The notes beneath the pieces were generated by a model. That model searched no databases and had not been told where the DNA came from. It saw only the letters and a list, made by a program, of their open reading frames with translations. Shown piece after piece: positions 1 to 5,769 of a stretch of 5,769 nt of DNA. The DNA comes from JBAWAP01 sp049589355 (GTDB taxonomy: Bacteria; Chloroflexota; Anaerolineae; VGOG01): NCBI GenBank assembly GCA_049589355.1, contig JBAWAP010000430.1, positions 1 to 5,769 on the forward strand. The letters are read 5' to 3'. The position numbers were made by a program, and so were the translations under genes. Positions within the stretch are counted from its first letter, which is position 1, and each line of letters opens with the position of its first letter.

Positions 1-1
1 G

Positions 2-256
2 CTGAGTGGAGGACTGGTGGGTGCCGTAGTTGTCAACCGTACGATGGTAGCTAGAGCTATGAAATTACGTGAGATTAGATCACTACTAGGTAGTGAGATT
101 GTTGGAGTAGTGCCCCCAGCAGCAGAAGCTTGCATAGCAGCTCAGGAGCGGGGTGTACCACTTGTAATCTATCAACCAGATAGCACGGCTGCAGCTAACC
201 TGACTGAAATGGCTAATAGGCTCGTTGCAGGCGAGGTAATTTCTATGAGGTTATGA
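2..256 (+). CDS. MinD/ParA-family P-loop ATPase, C-terminal fragment (5' end outside window)
   Basis: The frame is open from the left edge to TGA at 254-256 and gives 84 residues; the true start and the Walker A region lie upstream. What remains matches the end of a MinD/ParA/CpaE-type ATPase: a hydrophobic strand ending in VVVNR (residues 9-13; in this family the Asn of this motif lies near the nucleotide base), a helix, then a strand of the form IVGVVPP (33-39), an Ala-rich helix, the segment GVPLVIYQPDS (51-61) and a last amphipathic helix. These ATPases usually dimerise on ATP and position division, pilus or chromosome machinery at the membrane or nucleoid. A GTG at 17 could be read as a start, but the homologous strand begins before it, so I treat the gene as truncated by the window. 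GC is about 49% over 61-240, lower than most of the window. The hybrid kinase begins 24 bases downstream, which suggests one operon. Subfamily (MinD, FlhG, CpaE/TadZ) cannot be decided without the N-terminus. Confidence 0.8.
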   Translation: MSGGLVGAVVVNRTMVARAMKLREIRSLLGSEIVGVVPPAAEACIAAQERGVPLVIYQPDSTAAANLTEMANRLVAGEVISMRL

Positions 257-268
257 AGATGTCTAGGC

Positions 269-274
269 AGGGGG
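269..274 (+). promoter_or_regulatory. Ribosome binding site of the hybrid kinase
   Basis: AGGGGG lies six bases before ATG 281. An in-frame TAA at 275-277 sits directly upstream of that ATG, so 281 is the first possible ATG in the frame, and the purine-rich tract supports initiation there. Confidence 0.6.
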
Positions 275-280
275 TAAGGG

Positions 281-1978
281 ATGGACGACAAAGAGCGCAT
301 CCTAATCGTTGACGACGATGAGGGCATCTGTAGAAGTCTGATGCTCATCTTTGAAACGAAGGGCTACGAGACAGAGACGGCTAGGACGGGGCAAGAGGCC
401 ATAGAGAAGGCGCAGGGGAGATTCTTCAACGTGGCGCTGCTGGACATCAGACTGCCTGATATGGAAGGGATAGAGCTACTAGCGCCTCTGAAGGAAATGC
501 ACCCTGACATGGCTTTGATCCTAGTCACCGGCTATGCCTCTCTGGAAACCGCAGTGCAAGCCCTGAACGAGGGCGCATCGGCCTACATCACCAAACCCTT
601 GAACATGGATGAGGTGTTGGCTAATGTCCGGGAGGCCCTTGAAAAGCAGCGACTCATTAAGGAGAAGCGACAGGCAGAGGAGTCGCTGCGACAGCGCAAC
701 TACGAGTTGGCGCTGCTCCACCGCGCCAGCCAGATGCTGGCCTCCACCCTCGACCTAGATCAGGTGCTCACTAGCATCGTGGGAGAGGTGTACCTTCTGC
801 TGAATGTGATCAGTTGCTCGGTCTGGTTGATCGTCCCGGAGACGCACGAACTGGTCTGTCGGCAGGCCGCCGGTTCCCGAAGCGAGGTCGTGCGCGGCTG
901 GCGCCTGGCATCGGGACAGGGGATTGCCGGCGGGGTGAGTCGCAGCGGCGAGAGTCTGGTCGTGCCGGACACACGCAGCGACACGCGCCACTTTAAGGGT
1001 GTAGAGCAGACAACCGGAGTGGAGCTGCGCTCTATCCTATGTGTGCCCCTGCGACTAAAGGAAGAAGTGATCGGCGTGCTCGAGGTGCTGGATAAAGAGG
1101 TGGACCGGTTCCGGCCAGCCCACCTGAGGGTGGCAGAGGCGCTAGCCGCGAGTGCAGCGATCGCTGTCCAGAACGCGCGCCTGTATGACTCGGCTCAGCG
1201 AGAACTGACCGAGCGCAAGCGGGCAGAGGAGGCGCTGAAGGAGTACTCAGAGCGGCTGGAGGAGATGGTAGAACAGCGCACCAAAGAGCTCCGAGATGCC
1301 CAAGAGCAACTGATCCGTGCGGAGAGGCTGGCCACCATTGGGCAGCTCGGGGCTAGCGTGGGCCACGAGCTGCGCAACCCTCTCGGCGTCATCAAGAACT
1401 CCACCTACTATATCAATATGAAGCTGGGCGATACCGATGAGAAGGTGAAGAAACACCTCAAGATCATGGAGAGGGAGATAGCGACCTCGAACAAGATCAT
1501 CAACGACCTATTGAGCTTCGCACGAGATAAGAAGCCAGCCCTACAGAAGACCCAAATCAACACTGTAGTGCAAGACGCACTATCGCGCACCACGGTGCCG
1601 GACGCAGTGGCGGTGATCACCGAGCTGGGGGAGTACCTACCGCCGCTCATGGCTGATTCCGATCAGATAGGGCAAGTGTTCATCAACCTGATCCTGAACG
1701 CGGCTCAGGCCATGTCCGATGGAGGGAGACTGGAGATCGCCACCAGGGCAGAGGACGGATTCATTGTCACAGAATTCAAGGACAATGGCTGTGGGATATC
1801 GGACGAGAACCTGGGGAGGCTCTTCGAGCCGCTGTTCACCACCAAGGCCAAAGGCATCGGTTTGGGTTTGGCAGTCAGCAAGCAGCTTATAGAAGCACAC
1901 GAAGGCACCATCGAGGTGGAGAGCCAGGTGGGAAAGGGGACGACCTTTAGGGTCAGGTTGCCTATATCGGGTGGTTAG
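281..1978 (+). CDS. Soluble hybrid sensor histidine kinase (receiver-GAF-HisKA-HATPase_c)
   Basis: A complete 565-residue protein from ATG to TAG. Residues 6-120 form a CheY-like receiver with acidic pocket D11-D13, phospho-acceptor D55 in LLDIRLPD, switch T83 and K105 in the TKP motif. A helical linker (about 121-150) leads to a GAF domain (about 155-300) ending in the usual AIAVQNARLYD helix. A charged coiled coil (about 305-348) feeds a HisKA domain with phospho-accepting H362 in GHELRNPL. The HATPase_c domain shows the N box (N469 and N473), G1 box DNGCG (501-505), F box (F515, F519) and G2 box GIGLGL (525-530). All catalytic positions are present, so it should autophosphorylate on H362. 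There is no membrane segment or signal peptide, so it should sense a cytoplasmic ligand through GAF and be modulated through D55. No effector domain is fused, so it needs a separate response regulator, which is not seen here. It lies 24 bases after the ATPase gene and 180 bases before the giant sensor gene. Confidence 0.96.
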   Translation: MDDKERILIVDDDEGICRSLMLIFETKGYETETARTGQEAIEKAQGRFFNVALLDIRLPDMEGIELLAPLKEMHPDMALILVTGYASLETAVQALNEGASAYITKPLNMDEVLANVREALEKQRLIKEKRQAEESLRQRNYELALLHRASQMLASTLDLDQVLTSIVGEVYLLLNVISCSVWLIVPETHELVCRQAAGSRSEVVRGWRLASGQGIAGGVSRSGESLVVPDTRSDTRHFKGVEQTTGVELRSILCVPLRLKEEVIGVLEVLDKEVDRFRPAHLRVAEALAASAAIAVQNARLYDSAQRELTERKRAEEALKEYSERLEEMVEQRTKELRDAQEQLIRAERLATIGQLGASVGHELRNPLGVIKNSTYYINMKLGDTDEKVKKHLKIMEREIATSNKIINDLLSFARDKKPALQKTQINTVVQDALSRTTVPDAVAVITELGEYLPPLMADSDQIGQVFINLILNAAQAMSDGGRLEIATRAEDGFIVTEFKDNGCGISDENLGRLFEPLFTTKAKGIGLGLAVSKQLIEAHEGTIEVESQVGKGTTFRVRLPISGG

Positions 1979-2158
1979 GTGAAATCGCTGCCTGTTTTAA
2001 AAGATACACCAGCAGGCCGTGGCAGAAGCGATTGTGGGCCTGGGGATTGATCGGAGTGGAATCCAGACGCTGCTTGATTTGAAACGGGGCTGCGAGCTAA
2101 GCAGGCCCAGTCGGGGCAGCGCATCGTGAGATAAACTAAGCAAGGAGGTACGACGGCT
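1979..2158 (+). other. Non-coding gap with small inverted repeats, leader of the giant sensor gene
   Basis: These 180 bases separate the kinase stop from the next start. The best hairpin is 2087-2108: GGGCTGC (2087-2093), a 7-base loop, then GCA-G-GCCC (2101-2108), seven pairs with one bulged G. TGGGCCTG (2035-2042) is also an exact inverted match to CAGGCCCA (2102-2109), so two alternative folds compete for the same right arm. A third weak structure pairs AATCGCT (1983-1989) with AGCGATT (2027-2033) and GCCTG (1990-1994) with CAGGC (2013-2017). Short direct repeats also occur: CGGGGCTGCG (2085-2094) against CGGGGCAGCG (2112-2121), and CTAAGCA at 2097 and 2136. No stem is followed by a T run, so none is a convincing intrinsic terminator. 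I see no clear -35/-10 pair. The giant gene may be read through from upstream or have its own unrecognised promoter. Confidence 0.5.
2142..2149 (+). promoter_or_regulatory. Strong Shine-Dalgarno site that fixes the GTG start of the giant sensor
   Basis: AAGGAGGT is a perfect anti-16S match, nine bases before GTG 2159. The same frame has a TAA stop at 2132-2134 and no other start codon between it and 2159, so this site decides the start of a gene that would otherwise be ambiguous. Confidence 0.85.
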
Positions 2159-5100
2159 GTGGCAGACGACAATCGGAAAACAAATTGGCCAACCCTTACC
2201 AGGCGGCAAGGCAAACGTCCGACTATCGGCTTCATAACAGCCCACCTCTCAACGAAGAACTGCTATACGATATGGCAAGGAGTCATTGATGCGGCCAGGG
2301 AACGAGATGCGAACGTGATTACCTTCATAGCTCACGACCTGGACACGTCCATTGGATTTGATGGACAGGCCAACGTGCTCTACGACATGGTCAGCGCCGA
2401 TGTGCTGGATGGCCTGGTCGCCTGGAACGCTACGTTGATGAACTATACTGGTCCAGAAGGCGCAAAACGCGTGTTGGAACAATACCGTCCCATCCATATC
2501 GTAACCATAGAGAGCGGAGGGCCGGAGGATATTCCACGGGTAGAGATAGATTCCTACCAGCCGATGCGTGAGATGGTTGCTCACTTGATCAAAGATCACG
2601 GTTACCGCCGGATTGCTTTCATCCGGGGGCCTGATACCACCCATACAGGGGCGCGACAGCGGTATCAAGCCTACCTGGATGCTCTGGCCGAGTATGGCCT
2701 GCCGCTTGATCCGGATCTGGTTTCGCCGCCCAGCAAAGGGCTGTGGGGGCCAGAGGTGGGTGAGGCAGCCATCTCTCTGCTGCTTGACCAGCGGCGCGTA
2801 AACTTGGAAGCGGTGGCGGCGGCCAATGATCTAATCGCCATTGGGGCGATGCGGGCATTACAGGCGCGGGGAATCCATGTGCCGAACCAAGTCGCCGTGA
2901 CCGGCTTTGACGACGAAACGATCAGCAATAGTGTCACGCCTCCTTTGACGACGATTTCGCTGCAAGGTTACGAGCACGCACGCCAAGCCACGGAGATGCT
3001 ATTGACGCTGCTGGATGGCGGAGAAGTACCCAAGCGAGTGACCCTGCCACCCAAGTTGATCATCCGCCAATCGTGCGGCTGTGGCAACCCGGCCGTGGCG
3101 CAGGCAGCGGCAGGGCCGGTGACGGTTAAAGACGAACCGCTCGAGGCAATGGTGGGTGCCCAACGAGAAATGATGCTGTTCGAGATGAGGCAAGCGGCAG
3201 GGACTGCGATTGAGGGGCTAAACCCTGGCTGGGCCGAGCAACTCCTGGAAGCCTTTTTTGCCGAGCTGCAAGCAGAGACGCCAGGCGTTTTCTTGTCCGC
3301 GTTGGATGGGGTTTTGCGCCGGGTGATAGCAGTTGACGGGCAGGTGGCGGCGTGGGCGAATGTCATATCGGCCCTGCGCCGCTGCGTGCTGCCCCACCTG
3401 GGCGATAATCAGATATTGCAGCGAGCCAATGATCTCTGGCTGCAAGCCCAGGTTATGGTTGGAGAAACTGCCCAGCTAGCACAAAGACGTCAGGCTTTGC
3501 AGGCTGAACAACGGGCGCAGGTTCTGGACGAGATCAGCGCGGCGCTGATTATCACTTTTGACGTGGAAGCATTGATGGACACCCTGGCTGAAGAGCTGCC
3601 CCGGCTGGGCATTCTCGGTTGCTATCTCTCGTTATACGAGAATCCACAGCGGCCCACCGAAACGTCCAGGCTGATTATGGCTTACGATGAGCGACGAGGG
3701 CAGCTTGAGCTAGAAGCTGGAAAGCAAGTATTTCCTTCGCGGTGCTTGGTGCCGGAGGGGATGCTGCCGCAGGACCGGCCATACAGCATGGTGGTCGAGG
3801 CGCTCTATTTCCGGGAGCATCAGTTGGGGTTTGTCTTGTTCGAGGTGGGGCCGCGGGATGGACCGATATACGACGCGCTGCGAGAGCAAATCAGTAGCGC
3901 ACTGCAAGGGGCACGGATTACACAGCAAGTGCAACGTCGTGCGCTCCAACTCCAGACCGGTGCTGAGGTTTCCCGCGCGGCCAGCAGTATTCTCGACCCA
4001 GACGAGTTGATCTCGCAAGTAGTGGGCCTGATCCGCGAGCGGTTTGACCTGTACTATGTCGGCTTGTTCCTGGTGGACCAGACCGGCGAACCGGGCAGGT
4101 GGGCCGTGCTGCAGGCGGGTACGGGCGAAGCGGGCCGCCAGATGGTGGCCCAGGCCCACAAACTGGAGGTAGGCGGCGAATCCATGATCGGTTGGTGCAT
4201 CGCCAACAAGCAGGCCCGCATCGCGCTGGACGTGGGCGAGGAGGCGGTGCGCTTCGAGAACTCGCTGTTGCCGGAGACGCGCTCCGAACTGGCGCTGCCA
4301 CTCGTCAGCCGGGGTGAGGCCATAGGTGCGCTGACTATACATAGCGCCGAGGAAGCCGCCTTCAGCGAGGAGGACATCGCGGTGCTCCAGACCATGGCCG
4401 ACCAATTGGCCAACGCCATCGCCAATGCCCGCCTGTACGAACAGGCTCGGCGAGACATCGCCGAGCGCAAGCGGGTGGAGGAGGCCTTGCAAGTCAGTGA
4501 AGAGCGGTTTGCCCTGGCCGTGCAGGGCTCGAATGACGGGATATGGGATTGGGATATCAAAAACAACTCGCTCTACTGGTCCCCGCGTTTCAAGGAGTTG
4601 CTTGGATATGCTGATGATGAACTCGAGGTTGACTTTGACACGTTTGAGTCAATTCTGCACCCAGACGACAGAGAGCATACGGGGGCAGCAATAGAAGCTC
4701 ACTTGAAGGATAGGAGTGGGCTGTATAACGTGGAGCAGCGACTACGCACCAAATCGGGCGAGCATCGTTGGTTCAGTGCTCGGGGACAGGCACTCTGGGA
4801 CGAGGCTGGAAATCCCATTCGCATGGTCGGCTCTAGCACCGACATCACCGAGCGTAAGGCGGCGGAGGAGAAGATAGAACACCTCAACCTGGTGTTGAGT
4901 GCCATCCGCAACGTCAACCAACTCATTACCAGGGAAAGGGACCGTGGCCGTCTGCTCCAAGGCGCCTGTGAGACCCTCATCGAGACTCGTGGCTATCACA
5001 GCGCCTGGATCGCCCTGTTGGATGAGTCCGAAGGGCTTGTGACGACCGCCGAAGCCGGTTTGGGCGAGGATTTCTTGCCCCTGGTCGAGCAATTGAAGCG

Positions 5101-5769
5101 CGGCGAGCTGACCGATTGCGTGCAGAGAGCCCTGAAGCAATCGGGCGGTGTGGTAACCGAAGACCCGTCCACCACCTGCGCCGACTGTCCCCTGTCGAAC
5201 ATCTACGGCGGCAGAGGGGCGATGACCGTCCGGCTGGAGTATGGCGGAAAGGTCTACGGCCTGTTGTCTGTCTCCATCCCCAGAGACCTCGCCGCAGATG
5301 AGGAAGAACGAGCCTTGTTCGAGGAAGTCGCCGGAGACATCGCCTTCGCCCTTCACAATGTAGAGCTGGAGAAGAAGCGCAAGCAGGCGGAGGAGGAGCT
5401 GGCCCACGAACGGTACCTGCTAAAAACCCTCATGGATAATGTTCCTGACGCCATCTACTTTAAGGATGCCGGCAGCCGCTTTATCAGAACCAACGAGGCT
5501 CACGCCGAGCGATGGTTCGGCCTGAGCGACCCCGCGCAAGCAGTAGGTAAGACAGATCTCGACTTCTTCTCGGAGGAGCACGCCCAACAGGCATACGCGG
5601 ACGAACAGGAAATAGTGAGGACCGGCCAGCCTCTGATAAACGTAGAAGAAAAGGAAACGTGGCCCGATGGCCGCGTGACCTGGGTCTCAACAACCAAGAT
5701 GCCCATGCGTGACGAGGAAGGGCAAATCATCGGCACCTTTGGCATCACCAGAGACATCACCGAGCGCAA
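2159..5769 (+). CDS. Giant soluble sensor: LacI-type ligand-binding domain + GAF/PAS array (3' end outside window)
   Basis: From GTG 2159 the frame runs 1203 codons without a stop to the window edge. The N-terminus is hydrophilic, with no signal peptide. Residues 20-310 are a LacI/GalR-type periplasmic-binding fold: HGYRRIAFI (147-155), AANDLIAIG (221-229), VTGFDD (247-252), PPLTTI (261-266) and a closing RQSCGC (303-308). The helix-turn-helix that precedes this fold in repressors is absent. Next come an alpha-helical region (about 311-455), a degenerate GAF-like domain (about 456-590), a canonical GAF (about 600-760), a PAS (about 781-897), a GAF with C987, C1007 and C1010 (about 908-1070) and a second PAS (about 1084-1201) ending in DITER. 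Charged helices of the ERK-x-x-EE type join most modules. No transmembrane segment is seen, so the protein should be cytosolic and combine a small-ligand (probably sugar-like) signal with other cues. The output domain is not visible: histidine kinase is most likely from the domain style, GGDEF is the main alternative. Confidence 0.93.
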   Translation, partial: MADDNRKTNWPTLTRRQGKRPTIGFITAHLSTKNCYTIWQGVIDAARERDANVITFIAHDLDTSIGFDGQANVLYDMVSADVLDGLVAWNATLMNYTGPEGAKRVLEQYRPIHIVTIESGGPEDIPRVEIDSYQPMREMVAHLIKDHGYRRIAFIRGPDTTHTGARQRYQAYLDALAEYGLPLDPDLVSPPSKGLWGPEVGEAAISLLLDQRRVNLEAVAAANDLIAIGAMRALQARGIHVPNQVAVTGFDDETISNSVTPPLTTISLQGYEHARQATEMLLTLLDGGEVPKRVTLPPKLIIRQSCGCGNPAVAQAAAGPVTVKDEPLEAMVGAQREMMLFEMRQAAGTAIEGLNPGWAEQLLEAFFAELQAETPGVFLSALDGVLRRVIAVDGQVAAWANVISALRRCVLPHLGDNQILQRANDLWLQAQVMVGETAQLAQRRQALQAEQRAQVLDEISAALIITFDVEALMDTLAEELPRLGILGCYLSLYENPQRPTETSRLIMAYDERRGQLELEAGKQVFPSRCLVPEGMLPQDRPYSMVVEALYFREHQLGFVLFEVGPRDGPIYDALREQISSALQGARITQQVQRRALQLQTGAEVSRAASSILDPDELISQVVGLIRERFDLYYVGLFLVDQTGEPGRWAVLQAGTGEAGRQMVAQAHKLEVGGESMIGWCIANKQARIALDVGEEAVRFENSLLPETRSELALPLVSRGEAIGALTIHSAEEAAFSEEDIAVLQTMADQLANAIANARLYEQARRDIAERKRVEEALQVSEERFALAVQGSNDGIWDWDIKNNSLYWSPRFKELLGYADDELEVDFDTFESILHPDDREHTGAAIEAHLKDRSGLYNVEQRLRTKSGEHRWFSARGQALWDEAGNPIRMVGSSTDITERKAAEEKIEHLNLVLSAIRNVNQLITRERDRGRLLQGACETLIETRGYHSAWIALLDESEGLVTTAEAGLGEDFLPLVEQLKRGELTDCVQRALKQSGGVVTEDPSTTCADCPLSNIYGGRGAMTVRLEYGGKVYGLLSVSIPRDLAADEEERALFEEVAGDIAFALHNVELEKKRKQAEEELAHERYLLKTLMDNVPDAIYFKDAGSRFIRTNEAHAERWFGLSDPAQAVGKTDLDFFSEEHAQQAYADEQEIVRTGQPLINVEEKETWPDGRVTWVSTTKMPMRDEEGQIIGTFGITRDITER

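Noticed and set aside
2074..2102. TTGATT as a possible -35 box for the giant gene
   Set aside because: At the expected 17-base spacing the -10 position reads CTAAGC, a poor match, so no promoter is called.
1983..2108. Hairpins after the hybrid kinase as an intrinsic terminator
   Set aside because: None of the stems is followed by a run of T, so a rho-independent terminator is not supported.
2001..2129. Short plus-strand frame in the gap between the kinase and the giant gene, with a possible GTG start at 2019 and stop at 2127-2129
   Set aside because: At most 36 codons from GTG, no ribosome site seen before it, no recognisable motif, and the region is better explained as non-coding leader.
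2249..2668. 139-codon minus-strand frame
   Set aside because: Opposite the LacI-fold coding sequence, which has strong family motifs on the plus strand. No motif seen in the antisense protein.
3710..4492. 260-codon open frame on the minus strand
   Set aside because: It lies fully inside the giant gene, whose plus frame shows clear GAF signatures here. The antisense translation has no recognisable domain and reflects high GC and codon periodicity of the real gene.
4054..4566. 170-codon minus-strand frame rich in Ser, Ala and Arg
   Set aside because: Low-complexity shadow of the GAF-coding region; it overlaps another antisense frame as well.
4742..5407. 221-codon open frame on the minus strand
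   Set aside because: Antisense to the PAS and cysteine-GAF part of the giant gene. No family resemblance, and no support against a well-conserved plus frame.

Overview
The window holds three plus-strand genes in a row, all about signalling: the tail of a MinD/ParA-type P-loop ATPase (2-256), a complete soluble hybrid histidine kinase (281-1978), and the first 1203 codons of a very large multidomain sensor protein (2159 to the window end). The third gene has a GTG start and no stop codon in the window. No tRNA, rRNA, CRISPR array, transposase or phage gene is visible.

The organism is a bacterium of medium to high GC with strong Shine-Dalgarno sites. Large soluble GAF/PAS kinases, a MinD-like ATPase beside a receiver protein, and a LacI-type sugar-binding fold used as a sensor instead of a repressor all fit a Chloroflexota (Anaerolineae-like) genome. 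Deltaproteobacteria or another environmental lineage remain possible. This is inference from protein style; no marker gene is present.

Layout. Bases 2-256 encode the C-terminal 84 residues of the ATPase. After 24 bases the hybrid kinase starts at ATG 281, so the two are probably co-transcribed. The kinase reads receiver - helical linker - GAF - coiled coil - HisKA - HATPase_c, with every catalytic box intact. Bases 1979-2158 are non-coding, with small inverted repeats and an exact AAGGAGGT at 2142-2149. From 2159 the giant gene reads LacI-type periplasmic-binding-protein fold without HTH - alpha-helical region - degenerate GAF-like domain - canonical GAF - PAS - cysteine-containing GAF - PAS, and is cut just after the last PAS. 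Its output domain (histidine kinase, GGDEF or other) lies outside the window.

How they may work together. Neither large protein shows a signal peptide or membrane segment, so both should sense cytoplasmic cues. The giant protein would combine a small ligand, probably a sugar-like metabolite, with several GAF/PAS inputs. The hybrid kinase carries a receiver that could accept phosphate from another kinase, so a relay between the two is plausible but unproven. The most notable item is the giant sensor: a repressor-type ligand-binding domain without its DNA-binding part, heading a chain of at least five further domains.
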